Source: Acidobacteriota bacterium (GTDB taxonomy: Bacteria > Acidobacteriota > Blastocatellia > Pyrinomonadales > Pyrinomonadaceae). From it: DNA of 64,000 nucleotides. Location of the stretch: contig JAHBSI010000001.1 in the NCBI GenBank assembly GCA_019639195.1, forward strand, positions 682,001 through 746,000, in the 5' to 3' direction. How positions within the stretch are numbered: the stretch's first letter is position 1; every line of letters starts with the position of its first letter. Positions 20,241 to 29,175 of this stretch are shown here, piece after piece. Below the pieces are notes generated by a model. That model saw only the letters and a program-made list of their open reading frames with translations, searched no databases and had not been told where the DNA came from. The position numbers were made by a program, and so were the translations under genes.

Positions 20241-21296
20241 CTAAAACAGCCTGAAATTCGGATTATTCTTTCGACGCCAAATAAACCCATCGAGCACATA
20301 ATGCGTTAGCTGCGGTACGGCAAGCAGCGGCACGACGATGGTGCGAATGCTGCGTGTCCAGTCCCAATCCGAGCCGAAAAGCCATTGCTTTTCATGCCAG
20401 ACGCCGCGATGCCAAAACAGTTCTTCGATATACGCGAGAGCCCAGAGCGTTGCAAGAAAAAATATCCAGTTCGAGGAAAGTGCCTTGTAAACGCGGCCGC
20501 CGGTCTCGCGTCGGAACCTCGCATAAAAGTATATCAGCGCAAAATACGGCACGCCGTGAATGACGACGTTCGTAACCGTGAACGCGTAGTCCGAATTGAA
20601 GTAAACGATCCCGACATACCAGCAAACTGCGGTCGTAGCGACGATTATGTCCTTGCCGATATTCAGAAAACCTTCGGCAAAATATTGATATACGGACTTT
20701 GCGAAGTATGTCGTTAAGGCCGCGACATAGAGCACGAAAAAGATGCGTTCGAGCACCGCCGGAAAAGCCTCGAAATCACCGGGCACGAACCATTCGAAAT
20801 TCCGCGGGAGGCTCGTGCACCAATAAACTATCGGATAAACGCTCGCAAGATAGACAGCCGCCGCATCGATCCACCACGTAACGCGGCCGTCTTCGCCAAG
20901 TTTGCGTCTATAGAGATTTACCCATCCGAATTGCTGCCGAACGAAGTGAAAAACGGCGATCGCCGCGAGCACCTTCCAGAAAAGAAGTTCGCCCTCGGAA
21001 TAGAGTGCGACGCCGATCGCATAACCGCCGATGGGAACAAGCGTGTAGAGCCAGATGCGGCGTTTGAATTCATCTATGTCGAAATATACGCGAAACGACG
21101 TTGACCAGACATGTGCGACATCGATGAACAGGACCGCAGAGATCCATGTCCAATCCGGCGTCTCAGCGTTCAGAATACCGAGCCGCCATCCGACGGCAAG
21201 CAGCAGCAAAGACGCGACCGCACTTCCCAGAAAGACCGAAAGGTCGATCTCGCGTGAGAAGAGCCAGGATTTTGGCCTTGAAAGTGTCGCGTCCAT
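20241..21296 (-). CDS. Polytopic membrane protein, unknown function
   Basis: A 351-residue protein with about 8-9 hydrophobic segments. It starts MDATLSRPKSWLFSREIDLS; the frame upstream lies inside the FAD gene and is not credible. Histidines near membrane borders are notable (FIDVAHVWSTSFRVYFD, LTHYVLDGFIWRRKNNP), suggesting a metal or cofactor site. It starts 5 nt after the FAD gene stop and abuts the lipoprotein gene, so it belongs to the polyamine cassette. I do not recognise the family. Confidence 0.68.
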   Translation of the reverse strand: MDATLSRPKSWLFSREIDLSVFLGSAVASLLLLAVGWRLGILNAETPDWTWISAVLFIDVAHVWSTSFRVYFDIDEFKRRIWLYTLVPIGGYAIGVALYSEGELLFWKVLAAIAVFHFVRQQFGWVNLYRRKLGEDGRVTWWIDAAAVYLASVYPIVYWCTSLPRNFEWFVPGDFEAFPAVLERIFFVLYVAALTTYFAKSVYQYFAEGFLNIGKDIIVATTAVCWYVGIVYFNSDYAFTVTNVVIHGVPYFALIYFYARFRRETGGRVYKALSSNWIFFLATLWALAYIEELFWHRGVWHEKQWLFGSDWDWTRSIRTIVVPLLAVPQLTHYVLDGFIWRRKNNPNFRLF

Positions 21297-21301
21297 TTTT
21301 C

Positions 21302-22897
21302 TTAAGCAAGAATGGCGTCCGCCGCACGCAATCCGTGATAGAACGCCTCTTCGAATAATGCCACACCGCCGAGATCTGTGTGTGCAAAATAGATATTGCG
21401 ATACGGTTCGAGCGCCTTTTGCCGGACACCGCTCCAGATAAAATTCGGCCGCGGGCTGATCATCGCATGGCCCCAACGCATCACATCAAGCCGCGTGGTC
21501 AGTTCGCGAATGTCTTTGTGCGCACGCTCCATATCGCTTAAGCAAACTTCGGCGATGGCGTCGCGGTCATAGTCAAAAAGCTTTGTGCGGGCATTCTCCT
21601 CGGCACACATTGGATAATAGTACGACAAGATCGTCGGGCCGTAGTCAATGCCCTTCTGATGCGTCGCGGTAACATAGCCGAGCGAAGGGCTTTCGTAAAG
21701 GACATTGTCCCACGCGAGCGGAAAGTCGCTGCGAAATCGCGTGACCGGGCGGTCCTTCAGATGCAGATTCGCGACGAACCACGCATTGTGCTGAAACTCT
21801 GCGGCATCAAACGGCGGAGCATCGCGAAATCCGCGGATCGCATACGGTGCAGTGAACATCGGCCCCGCGAAGATCATCTTCTCGCACCTGATGCCGCGAA
21901 GTTCACCATCCACAAGGCACGTTATCTCGACACCGTTCTCCTTTGGTTCGATCGAGACGGCCATCCAATTCTTCCGCACCTTGTCGCTGACCTTTGCAAG
22001 AAAATGGTTTACGAACTGGCCGTTGCCTTCCGGCACGGTGATAAACGGCTGCGATTCGTCACCGCTTTTCTTGACGCGAGAACAGAAATAGAAGAGTCCC
22101 GCCCACGCCGATGTTTGCTCGAGCTTCAGCCCGTAATCATCACGGCAGGCGTAATCGCAATACCAACGCAGGCGTTCGGACGTGAAACCATTTTGCGTTA
22201 GCCATTCACCAAAGCTGAGCTTGTCAAGAGCGGTCACTTCCGCGTCATCCGAACAGTGCGCAACAGGCAACACAAAGGCACGGCGGCCTTTCGCGTCGCG
22301 AAAACCTATCCACTTATTGACCTCGGCATAAAAGCGGTCATATTGCTGCTTGTCGTCGGTACTCGCGCCGGCATTCAAGTAAAGCCCCTCGTACCAGCGG
22401 CCCTTGTAGAAGACACGTTCTTCCGGTTCGCGGCAGAGAAACTCCTCTTTTGCGTGGATCTCGCTCGAGGCGTTGCGCGGTTCGAGGATCTGCATCTCAT
22501 CAAGCAGAGTTACAAGGTCAGTGTTCTCGGCAAATGGCACGGGAAGATAATGAGCTCCCCATGGATAGTTAACTGGGTCGCCTTTGCCGCTTCGCGAAGT
22601 ACCGCCCGCCTCTTTTTCAAGCTCGATGACCGCAACATCGCCAAAGCCTTTCCCATTCAATCGCCACGCCGCCGAAAGGCCGGCAATGCCCGCTCCTACG
22701 ATGGCGACCTTTTTTGTTTCCCAATTCGCTTGCGGGACCTCGAATGTACGGCCTTCACGCAGGATGTGTCCGATATTTGCAGACTGTCCGACGATCTCGC
22801 CCTCAGGCAGTTTCCTCTCACTCGTATCCCGACACGCCGCGAACGCAAACGGTGCTCCGAGGAAAAGTGTCAGAAGTTCTCGTCGGGAAAGGGTCAT
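21302..22897 (-). CDS. Tat-exported FAD-dependent amine-oxidase-like protein
   Basis: A 531-residue flavoprotein. The N-terminus LSRRELLTLFLGAPFAFAAC combines a twin-arginine signal with a lipobox Cys, so it is probably exported folded and lipid-anchored. The FAD-binding Rossmann motif is VAIVGAGIAGLSAAWRL (near residue 64), followed by ELEKEAGGTSRSG, as in the monoamine-oxidase/phytoene-desaturase superfamily. Substrate is unknown. Its place next to an aminopropyltransferase and SpeD suggests oxidation of polyamines or a derivative. TatA/B and TatC are encoded at 29.2-30.7 kb. Confidence 0.8.
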   Translation of the reverse strand: MTLSRRELLTLFLGAPFAFAACRDTSERKLPEGEIVGQSANIGHILREGRTFEVPQANWETKKVAIVGAGIAGLSAAWRLNGKGFGDVAVIELEKEAGGTSRSGKGDPVNYPWGAHYLPVPFAENTDLVTLLDEMQILEPRNASSEIHAKEEFLCREPEERVFYKGRWYEGLYLNAGASTDDKQQYDRFYAEVNKWIGFRDAKGRRAFVLPVAHCSDDAEVTALDKLSFGEWLTQNGFTSERLRWYCDYACRDDYGLKLEQTSAWAGLFYFCSRVKKSGDESQPFITVPEGNGQFVNHFLAKVSDKVRKNWMAVSIEPKENGVEITCLVDGELRGIRCEKMIFAGPMFTAPYAIRGFRDAPPFDAAEFQHNAWFVANLHLKDRPVTRFRSDFPLAWDNVLYESPSLGYVTATHQKGIDYGPTILSYYYPMCAEENARTKLFDYDRDAIAEVCLSDMERAHKDIRELTTRLDVMRWGHAMISPRPNFIWSGVRQKALEPYRNIYFAHTDLGGVALFEEAFYHGLRAADAILA

Positions 22898-22937
22898 TAG
22901 TCTAAAGGATCGCCCATCCTTATCGCCTATTTCGGAC

Positions 22938-24461
22938 CTATGGCTCGAAGCGTCGCCACTCTGCTTCGTAATAGCGGACGAGCGCCTGATTGTCGAGACG
23001 ATTTACTTCGAGCGGTTCGCTCGGGCGTTCCGTATCTTTTGGAAACTCGAACATCGATGGCATCATCTCGGCGTTGATGAACTTTGTATCTATGCCATCG
23101 CGTACTTTTGATGGCACGTCGAACGGCGAAAGGCTCGCGAGGGCGTAGCCCCAGACGCCAAAGCTCGGAACGGTCGTGTAGTACGGCCGTACGTCATAGC
23201 CTGCAGCTTCGAGCGTTGCGGCAACGCACCAGAAGGACTTACGAGCCATCAACGGCGACGTTGTTTGAACAACGACGGCAGAATCGGGCCGGATCTTTTT
23301 CTTTAGGAGGTTGTAGAAGCGAGTTGTATAGAGCTTGCCCAACGCGAAATTATTCGGATCCGGAAAATCGATGACGACAACGTCGAAAGGTTCGCTATCG
23401 ACCGAATCAAGCCAAACGAAGGCGTCCGCGTTCGCTACGTGGACGCGTTGATCCTGGAACGAATGACGATTCAGCTCGCCAAGTGCCGGAACCGCGTTCG
23501 AGATATTTGTCATATCCGGGTCGAGATCGACCAGCTGGATAAATTCGACCGACGGATATTTTTCTATCTCCCGCAGCGCTAAGCCGTCGCCTCCGCCGAG
23601 CACAAGCACGCGTTTCGGTTCGCCGCGAAAAACTGAGAATACGGGATGCACGAGCGCTTCGTGATAGCGGTATTCGTCGAATGAGCTGAATTGAAGGTTG
23701 CCGTTCAAGAAAAGGGCGTAGCCCGTTTTGCCCTTCGTGACGATGATGCGTTGGTAATGCGAGCTCTTCGAATAGATGATGTTGTCAACGTAAAGCGAAT
23801 CTTCGGCGAGCGTCGTCAATCGGTCGGACTTTATGAATGCGATCGCAAGCAGGATCATGATCACTGCACCTTTTACGCGAAGGAGCGTGATGTGTCTTTT
23901 CAGGAGCGGTTCAAGCAGCCACGTGCCCCAGATCGCAATAGCGGCATTCAGCATCCCGAAAAACAGCGACGTTCTGTTCAATCCCAAACGCGGCACAAAA
24001 AAGATCGGGAAAAGAAGCGATGCGACAAGAGCGCCGATGTAGTCGAACGCAAGCACGCGCGAGACGAGGTCCTTAAAGTCGAGTTCGTCCTTTAAGATAC
24101 GCATCAAGAGCGGTATCTCGAGCCCGACGAGCATCCCGATGATGAAGACGATGCCGTAAAGGACGATCGCGAAGTATGAGAGATTCGCGAAGGTAAGAAA
24201 AAGAAGCGGTGCGGAGAAACCGCCGACAACCGCGACCGCAAGTTCGACCTCGACAAAGCGGTTCGCGATATTCTTATCAATAAAACGCGAAAGGTAGGAA
24301 CCGACACCCATCGCGAAAAGATAGGTGCCGATGATGATCGAGAATTGAGTTACCGAATCGCCAAGGACGTACGACGAGAGCGTGCCCGCAAGCAGCTCGT
24401 AGATAAGCCCGCAGATCGCGATGATAAAGACATTGAGAAAAAGCAGCGGTGCGCGCTTCAC
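22938..24461 (-). CDS. Membrane-embedded polyamine aminopropyltransferase (spermidine synthase-like)
   Basis: A 507-residue fusion of about seven N-terminal membrane helices (residues 1-210) and a spermidine-synthase domain. Active-site features are conserved: DEYRYHEALVHP, VLVLGGGDGLALREI, VDLDPDM and VVIDFPDPNN with the two catalytic-type aspartates. It should transfer an aminopropyl group from decarboxylated SAM (made by the SpeD encoded upstream) to an amine at or in the membrane. The long membrane part is not needed for ordinary spermidine synthesis, so the acceptor or product may be membrane-linked. Confidence 0.86.
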   Translation of the reverse strand: MKRAPLLFLNVFIIAICGLIYELLAGTLSSYVLGDSVTQFSIIIGTYLFAMGVGSYLSRFIDKNIANRFVEVELAVAVVGGFSAPLLFLTFANLSYFAIVLYGIVFIIGMLVGLEIPLLMRILKDELDFKDLVSRVLAFDYIGALVASLLFPIFFVPRLGLNRTSLFFGMLNAAIAIWGTWLLEPLLKRHITLLRVKGAVIMILLAIAFIKSDRLTTLAEDSLYVDNIIYSKSSHYQRIIVTKGKTGYALFLNGNLQFSSFDEYRYHEALVHPVFSVFRGEPKRVLVLGGGDGLALREIEKYPSVEFIQLVDLDPDMTNISNAVPALGELNRHSFQDQRVHVANADAFVWLDSVDSEPFDVVVIDFPDPNNFALGKLYTTRFYNLLKKKIRPDSAVVVQTTSPLMARKSFWCVAATLEAAGYDVRPYYTTVPSFGVWGYALASLSPFDVPSKVRDGIDTKFINAEMMPSMFEFPKDTERPSEPLEVNRLDNQALVRYYEAEWRRFEP

Positions 24462-24507
24462 TTTACCAAAAACCCTGCTTCAATTTGTGAAAATTCGCGT
24501 CGATGCA

Positions 24508-24765
24508 TTAACCCTGAATTGCTGCGGAGATTATCATCGCGACACCGATGATGATGGCACCGATGATGATCGCGAGTGAGATATTCTGGTCCTCTTCGAT
24601 CTCTTTCTTGACGGAGAACGGCGAGACGAGAACGACGATCGCAAAGGCGATCGCAAAAACGATCAGGCCCAGGAGGACAAAGACCACCGTGCCTTCAAGG
24701 ACATTCCACAACTCTTCGAGTTTAACGACGCCGAGTACCGGCGCTAACGCAAGCAGATTCAACAT
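24508..24765 (-). CDS. DUF350 membrane protein
   Basis: An 85-residue protein with two hydrophobic segments (TVVFVLLGLIVFAIAFAIVV and SLAIIIGAIIIGVAMIISAA) linked by a charged cytoplasmic loop (KKEIEEDQ). Sequence pattern and size match half of a DUF350 protein; family members have two or four helices. Function is unknown. The ATG directly follows the stop of the 49-codon gene at 24766, with a GTGGAGGAAA ribosome-binding site inside that gene. Confidence 0.8.
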   Translation of the reverse strand: MLNLLALAPVLGVVKLEELWNVLEGTVVFVLLGLIVFAIAFAIVVLVSPFSVKKEIEEDQNISLAIIIGAIIIGVAMIISAAIQG

Positions 24766-24915
24766 TTATTTTCCTCCACGGAAGCCGGAATATATGAACG
24801 GAACGCCAAGCCGAGAATGACTGCCTGAGTTTGCAAGCTCCCAGCCGAACCATCCTGAAGCACCGTACAAAGCCACGATCCCAATTCCAACTATCAAATA
24901 CAGCTTTTTAAACAT
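24766..24915 (-). CDS. 49-residue single-helix membrane protein
   Basis: A short gene lying exactly between the DUF4178 and DUF350 genes. The product begins MFKKLYLIVGIGIVALYGAS, one membrane helix, then GWFGWELANSGSHSRLGVP, and ends FIYSGFRGGK. A GAGGT ribosome-binding site lies 6 nt before the ATG. The TAA stop is directly followed by the DUF350 ATG. Tight packing on both sides and a good start signal make it a real gene. I know no family; it is probably a subunit of a membrane complex with DUF350 and DUF4178. Confidence 0.75.
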   Translation of the reverse strand: MFKKLYLIVGIGIVALYGASGWFGWELANSGSHSRLGVPFIYSGFRGGK

Positions 24916-24933
24916 AAAGACCTCAGATCCAGA

Positions 24934-26871
24934 CTATTCATCGTCATCCGAGCCAACGTAAGTGAACATACTGTCTTTCCAGCGGCTTGCCTCGAACGAC
25001 CATTTGCGGAAGATCCCAAATATCGGCGCAAGAAGCAAAAGCACAAAGGCGCAGCAGAAATTCACGCCTCGATTCACGTTCTGTTCAACCTTTACCTCGA
25101 CCGGCATTGCGTCCTGCCATTTCTCCCATGTGCCGGCAACGCGCAGCGTGTACTGGCCGCCCGGCAATGCAGAGACCGTTGCATCCTGAGACTGGCCGCC
25201 TTCGCTCCAGGATTCACCGCCATCGACGCCGGAGTAGAACTCGATCGGAATATTTACAGATTCCAACTCCTGGCTCTTGTCGTCGATAAGATCCACATCG
25301 AGATCTGCCCACGAATTACTCACGGGAGCTCGGGCCGTGATCTTTACATTGCTGTTGGGTTTGAGCGTGAATGGCTTACTGAACATTTGCTGCTGCTGGT
25401 TCTGTACCTGCATCGGCGGCAGAACAAGCTGTTCGCTGTAAACCGTCCGCGAGATCCCCCAGAGCGGCAGACCGATCAAGGCAATAAAGAGAAGGATGAG
25501 CAGCGGCAATGCTCCCCACGTGTACCAGAAGCGGCCCGTAAAAGGCTGATTAGGTGCGACGGCCCACGGCTTCGGCAGATCCGTCACGCCGAAGATCTTT
25601 TCGATCTCCGCGACCTGCATATAAGTTCCGACCGACCAATTGACCTCGTCCCTCGTCGCTTCTCGAGAAAGCATCCGCGGCGGACAGACATAATCGGTCG
25701 CCTGCACGCTTTCGCCTTGCTCGACGCGCCAATAGAATTCGCCTTTTACGTATTCGACGACCGCGGTCGCATCCTGAAAGATCTTGTAGCTCTCGCCGTT
25801 ATAGGTTGCGGTCGCACCTTTGTAGAAGCCTGTGACCTCAACGTCTGCGGTGTTCACCGATTCGACAAAGCTCCAATGATTGTCCGAATGGACCAGCCAT
25901 CGAAATCCGATCATCGGTTGATAGAGAAGATATTCCTGCCAGAAATATCTCTCGCCATCGATCGTGACGCTTCGGACCATTGCTCCGATGATCTTGAACT
26001 TTACATCGCCCGGGAAGTTGCCTTCGGCTCCGACGGGAAGCACGAACGCATTCTCTGCCGGCGAAGGTTCGAGCGTACGGAAGTAGCTCAGATTTCCCTG
26101 ATTCACATCAAGGAGCGAACGGCAATTTGGGCAGGTGACGCGTTCCGACTTGTCCGGTGCGGCCAGAGCAAGCGGGCCGCCGCATTTCGGGCAGCGCATC
26201 ACGGCCGAAGAGACCGTCGCCGCCTCGCGATCTACGGGTTTTGCATCGCCCAAGCCGATCTCGGCGAGCGAGACCTGTTTACCCGAGAACACCCACGGCG
26301 GCGAGATGCTGTAATCGATCGTCGCGAAGGCGTTGTTCTTTCCCGCAAGGTCCGCGTACTGAAAAGTTTCTCCGGGCGTTAACTTATACGGGATCTCGCC
26401 CTCGGCCGCGGCATAGGTAGCAGTACCGCGTTCCTGAACAATAAGCGGGACTTGTGATGGGATCTGCGAAACGGGCTGCCCAAGCTCAAGAGCGTCAAAT
26501 GTCGGCAACGTCGTTCCTTCCGGCGTCGGCTGATAGAACGTGAGGTAAAAGCGGCCTTGTGCCTCGGCAAGCCAGCCGACCCAGCCGTTAGAGAATGTCG
26601 CGTACCATTCGTCCCAGGTACCGCCCATCTCGTGACGCATCTGAGCACGGCCCGTCAGGGTAAAACGCTGTCCGTTAAAAAGTCCTTTTAATCCGACCTT
26701 TAATGGAGATTGGGACTGTGCGACCTCAGCGATCTTACCGAGGTCCTCGACGCCGCGGTCGGTACGGGCAACGGCCGAACGGCAATATGGGCAGATGAGG
26801 ACAATTGTTGAGCCTGCCGTGAATTCGATCGGGCCCGCACACGAGGGACAAGATGTCTTAAGGACGCTCAT
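24934..26871 (-). CDS. DUF4178 protein with two zinc ribbons and C-terminal membrane helices
   Basis: A 645-residue protein. It begins with a zinc ribbon (CPSCAGPIEF then CPYCRSAV) followed by a DUF4178 beta-rich module (FTLTGRAQMRHEMGGTWDEW). A second ribbon (CPKCGGPLAL then CPNCRSLLDV, near residues 220-245) precedes another DUF4178 module (YFWQEYLLYQPMIGFRWLV). Two membrane helices near residues 445 and 615 flank an extracytoplasmic domain of about 150 residues. Function is unknown. The start overlaps the speD stop by 4 nt (ATGA). Confidence 0.82.
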   Translation of the reverse strand: MSVLKTSCPSCAGPIEFTAGSTIVLICPYCRSAVARTDRGVEDLGKIAEVAQSQSPLKVGLKGLFNGQRFTLTGRAQMRHEMGGTWDEWYATFSNGWVGWLAEAQGRFYLTFYQPTPEGTTLPTFDALELGQPVSQIPSQVPLIVQERGTATYAAAEGEIPYKLTPGETFQYADLAGKNNAFATIDYSISPPWVFSGKQVSLAEIGLGDAKPVDREAATVSSAVMRCPKCGGPLALAAPDKSERVTCPNCRSLLDVNQGNLSYFRTLEPSPAENAFVLPVGAEGNFPGDVKFKIIGAMVRSVTIDGERYFWQEYLLYQPMIGFRWLVHSDNHWSFVESVNTADVEVTGFYKGATATYNGESYKIFQDATAVVEYVKGEFYWRVEQGESVQATDYVCPPRMLSREATRDEVNWSVGTYMQVAEIEKIFGVTDLPKPWAVAPNQPFTGRFWYTWGALPLLILLFIALIGLPLWGISRTVYSEQLVLPPMQVQNQQQQMFSKPFTLKPNSNVKITARAPVSNSWADLDVDLIDDKSQELESVNIPIEFYSGVDGGESWSEGGQSQDATVSALPGGQYTLRVAGTWEKWQDAMPVEVKVEQNVNRGVNFCCAFVLLLLAPIFGIFRKWSFEASRWKDSMFTYVGSDDDE

Positions 26872-27296
26872 CGGCCGCCTCCCGCCGCGTCAGTGCGATC
26901 ACGTCCGCCGCGTTCGATCCGCATAACGCGAACCTCGGCCGCATCCAATAGCTTTTTCAGACTCGCTTCCCAGTTCCATTCGGGACGCGTCCGGCAGCAG
27001 TACAGATTAAAGGTTGCAACTCCGTGTTCGGGATACGTGTGGCAGGCAAGATGAGATTCCGTCAATGCGACCATGCCCGTCACGCCGCCTTCGCCCGCAA
27101 ATTTATGCCAGACAGAACCGATCGACTTCAGACCGAGGTCGTTGATCACGGACACGAAGATCTCGCGAACGGCGGCTTCGTCCCGAAGTATCTCCGGGTC
27201 GCAGCCTGAAGCTTCGATCAGCCATTCAGTGCCAACGATCATCGCGTTAAGAAAGTGGATATTGCTTATTTGTTCGGTGAACGAAAACAGCGGCAC
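26868..27296 (-). CDS. speD: S-adenosylmethionine decarboxylase proenzyme
   Basis: A 142-residue class 1B (SpeH-like) AdoMet decarboxylase, supplying decarboxylated SAM for aminopropyl transfer. The self-cleavage site lies in ALTESHLACHTYPEHGVA: the Ser of ESHL would become the pyruvoyl group, with the catalytic His and Cys (CHTYPEHG) downstream. It is the first gene of the polyamine cassette and overlaps DUF4178. No dedicated spermidine synthase of soluble type is present; the partner is probably the membrane enzyme at 22938. Confidence 0.93.
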   Translation of the reverse strand: MPLFSFTEQISNIHFLNAMIVGTEWLIEASGCDPEILRDEAAVREIFVSVINDLGLKSIGSVWHKFAGEGGVTGMVALTESHLACHTYPEHGVATFNLYCCRTRPEWNWEASLKKLLDAAEVRVMRIERGGRDRTDAAGGGR

Positions 27297-27404
27297 CTTG
27301 CCGCAAACAAACCTTGTAATAATTCAAACGCCGAAAAGAATACGAGAACGAATATACCGAAGTTCTGTCAGTTTGTCATTCTTGGCGGGCATATGCCGAT
27401 GAGG

Positions 27405-27446
27405 TCAAAAAGGATGGGCCCTGTCAGAAGACAAGGCCCATCCTTT
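27405..27446 (-). terminator. Strong Rho-independent terminator of the GWxTD gene
   Basis: AAAGGATGGGCC (27409-27420) and GGCCCATCCTTT (27435-27446) form a perfect 12-bp stem whose inner bases also pair (TTGTC/GACAG). On the minus strand it ends in TTTTT. It lies 25 nt past the stop at 27472 and insulates the polyamine cassette. Confidence 0.88.
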
Positions 27447-27471
27447 ACTCGTCGTTGAAAGAGCGCCGAAG

Positions 27472-29094
27472 CTATTTCACGACCGAGAACTTTTCGCTGT
27501 TCTTGATCTCCTGCCCTGAGACGCGATCTTTGATGTTGATCTTTATCTCGTAGTTACCAAGCGGAAGGTTTGCTCCCGGAAGGATACGGGCCAGTGTCAG
27601 ACGTTGACCGGAATCGCTGAGGCCGCTCCAATCCTCGGGCTGCGAGAGCAGGACCTTGCCGTCCTTCTCAAGCGTGTAAGTAACATCGACGGCCGGACGC
27701 AGCGTCGTCTGGTCGATCTGTGCGTTATAGACCTGCATATAAAAGCCGACGTCCTGCCCCTGGCTGAACGTGCCGCTCATATTCGGGATGACCTTTGCGT
27801 TGCCGATAACGAATGCCCCACCGATATCGCGATCCGTCGTTGTTCGAAGTTTCGATGCGAGGATCATCGTCGAGGTCGAAAGTTTTTTCTCGTCGTATTT
27901 CGGAACCGTGAACCCAAGCGAACGAACGCCTTTTGTTCCCGTATTCACATCGCGAACGATGACCTCGACCTTGTAAATGCCCGGCGTCAGAGCGATCGCC
28001 TTCTGATACACGGATTTTCGGTCACGCATATCTGCGAGCTCGGCCGCCGTCGCATTTGTCGAGACCGAATCTTCAAACGTTCCCGAACGTCGCTGTGAGA
28101 CGCTCGTAATTCTGCCGAAGATGTTCATCTCGGCGGTCTCAAGTCCGCCCGAAGGTTTGAACTTCAGCTCCTTGTTATCAGCCTGAACGGTAAAGGTCGT
28201 CATCACCTGGCTTTCAGACTGGCGGAAATAGTCGATGCGGATATCAAAATCGATCGGATTCGAATCAATGACCGGCGAATCGGTCGCAAGCGTCGCAAGA
28301 TCGCTGAATTTGTTTGCCTTCGGCGAGAAAAGTCCGTTCTGTATCTCGAGCCTGCGGAAAGGATTGTCCTGTTCGCGAATATATGAACCGTTGCCGTAAT
28401 AGACGCCGTCACGCATCGCTTTGGTCGTGTTGCCCATCAGCTCGCTCGCCGTCAGGCCGCCGCCCGGCACCATCGCCATTGCATCCTTTTCATAGGCATC
28501 GCGGGCAAGACGATACTCGCCGGTTCCTGTCGGATCGACGAATTCGATCTCGAGGCCGTCACCGATGCCATCAAGATGACGGTAATACCATGTCTCATAG
28601 GCGTAGGTCGTCGTCGAGCCGCCGCCTTCGTAGTTCGGGCGATCATAAACTTCGCCTGTCGGATGAGATTCTACGGAATCCGGCTTACCCCAGGCGATGT
28701 ACACGCGGCCGCGGTCGGTTCGCCAGCCCGGAATACCCGAGGCAAAATGCTCGTTCGCATACGCGATCCGTTCATAATATTCCTCGCGGAACTCGTTCTC
28801 TTCGGTATCCGGATTCGGATCGCGTCGACGCCAGAAATTCTCGATGAAGTTCTCACGCTCTTCGTCGGTCGCAAGGGCCTTAAAGGCACGCTTCTCCTCG
28901 GGCGTGATTATGTACGGCACATCGCGTTCGAGCCATTTCTTGTAAACGTCCTTCATTTCGGACTTTACATTTCGAGGGCGATCACTCGGATCGGGATCCG
29001 GTGTTGGCTTCGTCTTCTGTGCAAAGCCCGGAGCCGCCGCAAACACCAAAAATGCTGCCGGAAGCGTAAATTTTCGAATTAGTTCAAACTTCAT
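27472..29094 (-). CDS. Exported GWxTD-domain protein
   Basis: A 540-residue protein with signal peptide (RKFTLPAAFLVFAAAPGFA, cleavage before Q). The GWxTD domain lies at about residues 60-200: RAFKALATDEERENFIENFW, then PGWRTDRGRVYIAWGKPD. A long C-terminal beta-rich region resembling Ig-like modules follows (PGIYKVEVIVRDVNTGTKG). GWxTD proteins are common in Acidobacteriota and Bacteroidota-related phyla; their function is unclear. It lies 81 nt after tatC and ends at a strong terminator. Confidence 0.83.
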   Translation of the reverse strand: MKFELIRKFTLPAAFLVFAAAPGFAQKTKPTPDPDPSDRPRNVKSEMKDVYKKWLERDVPYIITPEEKRAFKALATDEERENFIENFWRRRDPNPDTEENEFREEYYERIAYANEHFASGIPGWRTDRGRVYIAWGKPDSVESHPTGEVYDRPNYEGGGSTTTYAYETWYYRHLDGIGDGLEIEFVDPTGTGEYRLARDAYEKDAMAMVPGGGLTASELMGNTTKAMRDGVYYGNGSYIREQDNPFRRLEIQNGLFSPKANKFSDLATLATDSPVIDSNPIDFDIRIDYFRQSESQVMTTFTVQADNKELKFKPSGGLETAEMNIFGRITSVSQRRSGTFEDSVSTNATAAELADMRDRKSVYQKAIALTPGIYKVEVIVRDVNTGTKGVRSLGFTVPKYDEKKLSTSTMILASKLRTTTDRDIGGAFVIGNAKVIPNMSGTFSQGQDVGFYMQVYNAQIDQTTLRPAVDVTYTLEKDGKVLLSQPEDWSGLSDSGQRLTLARILPGANLPLGNYEIKINIKDRVSGQEIKNSEKFSVVK

Positions 29095-29175
29095 AACTCA
29101 TCCTCAAGACGCATCGTTCTTGTCTTCACGAGATTCTAATCGGTACACCGCAACAATTCAAGATGCGGAAAACGC

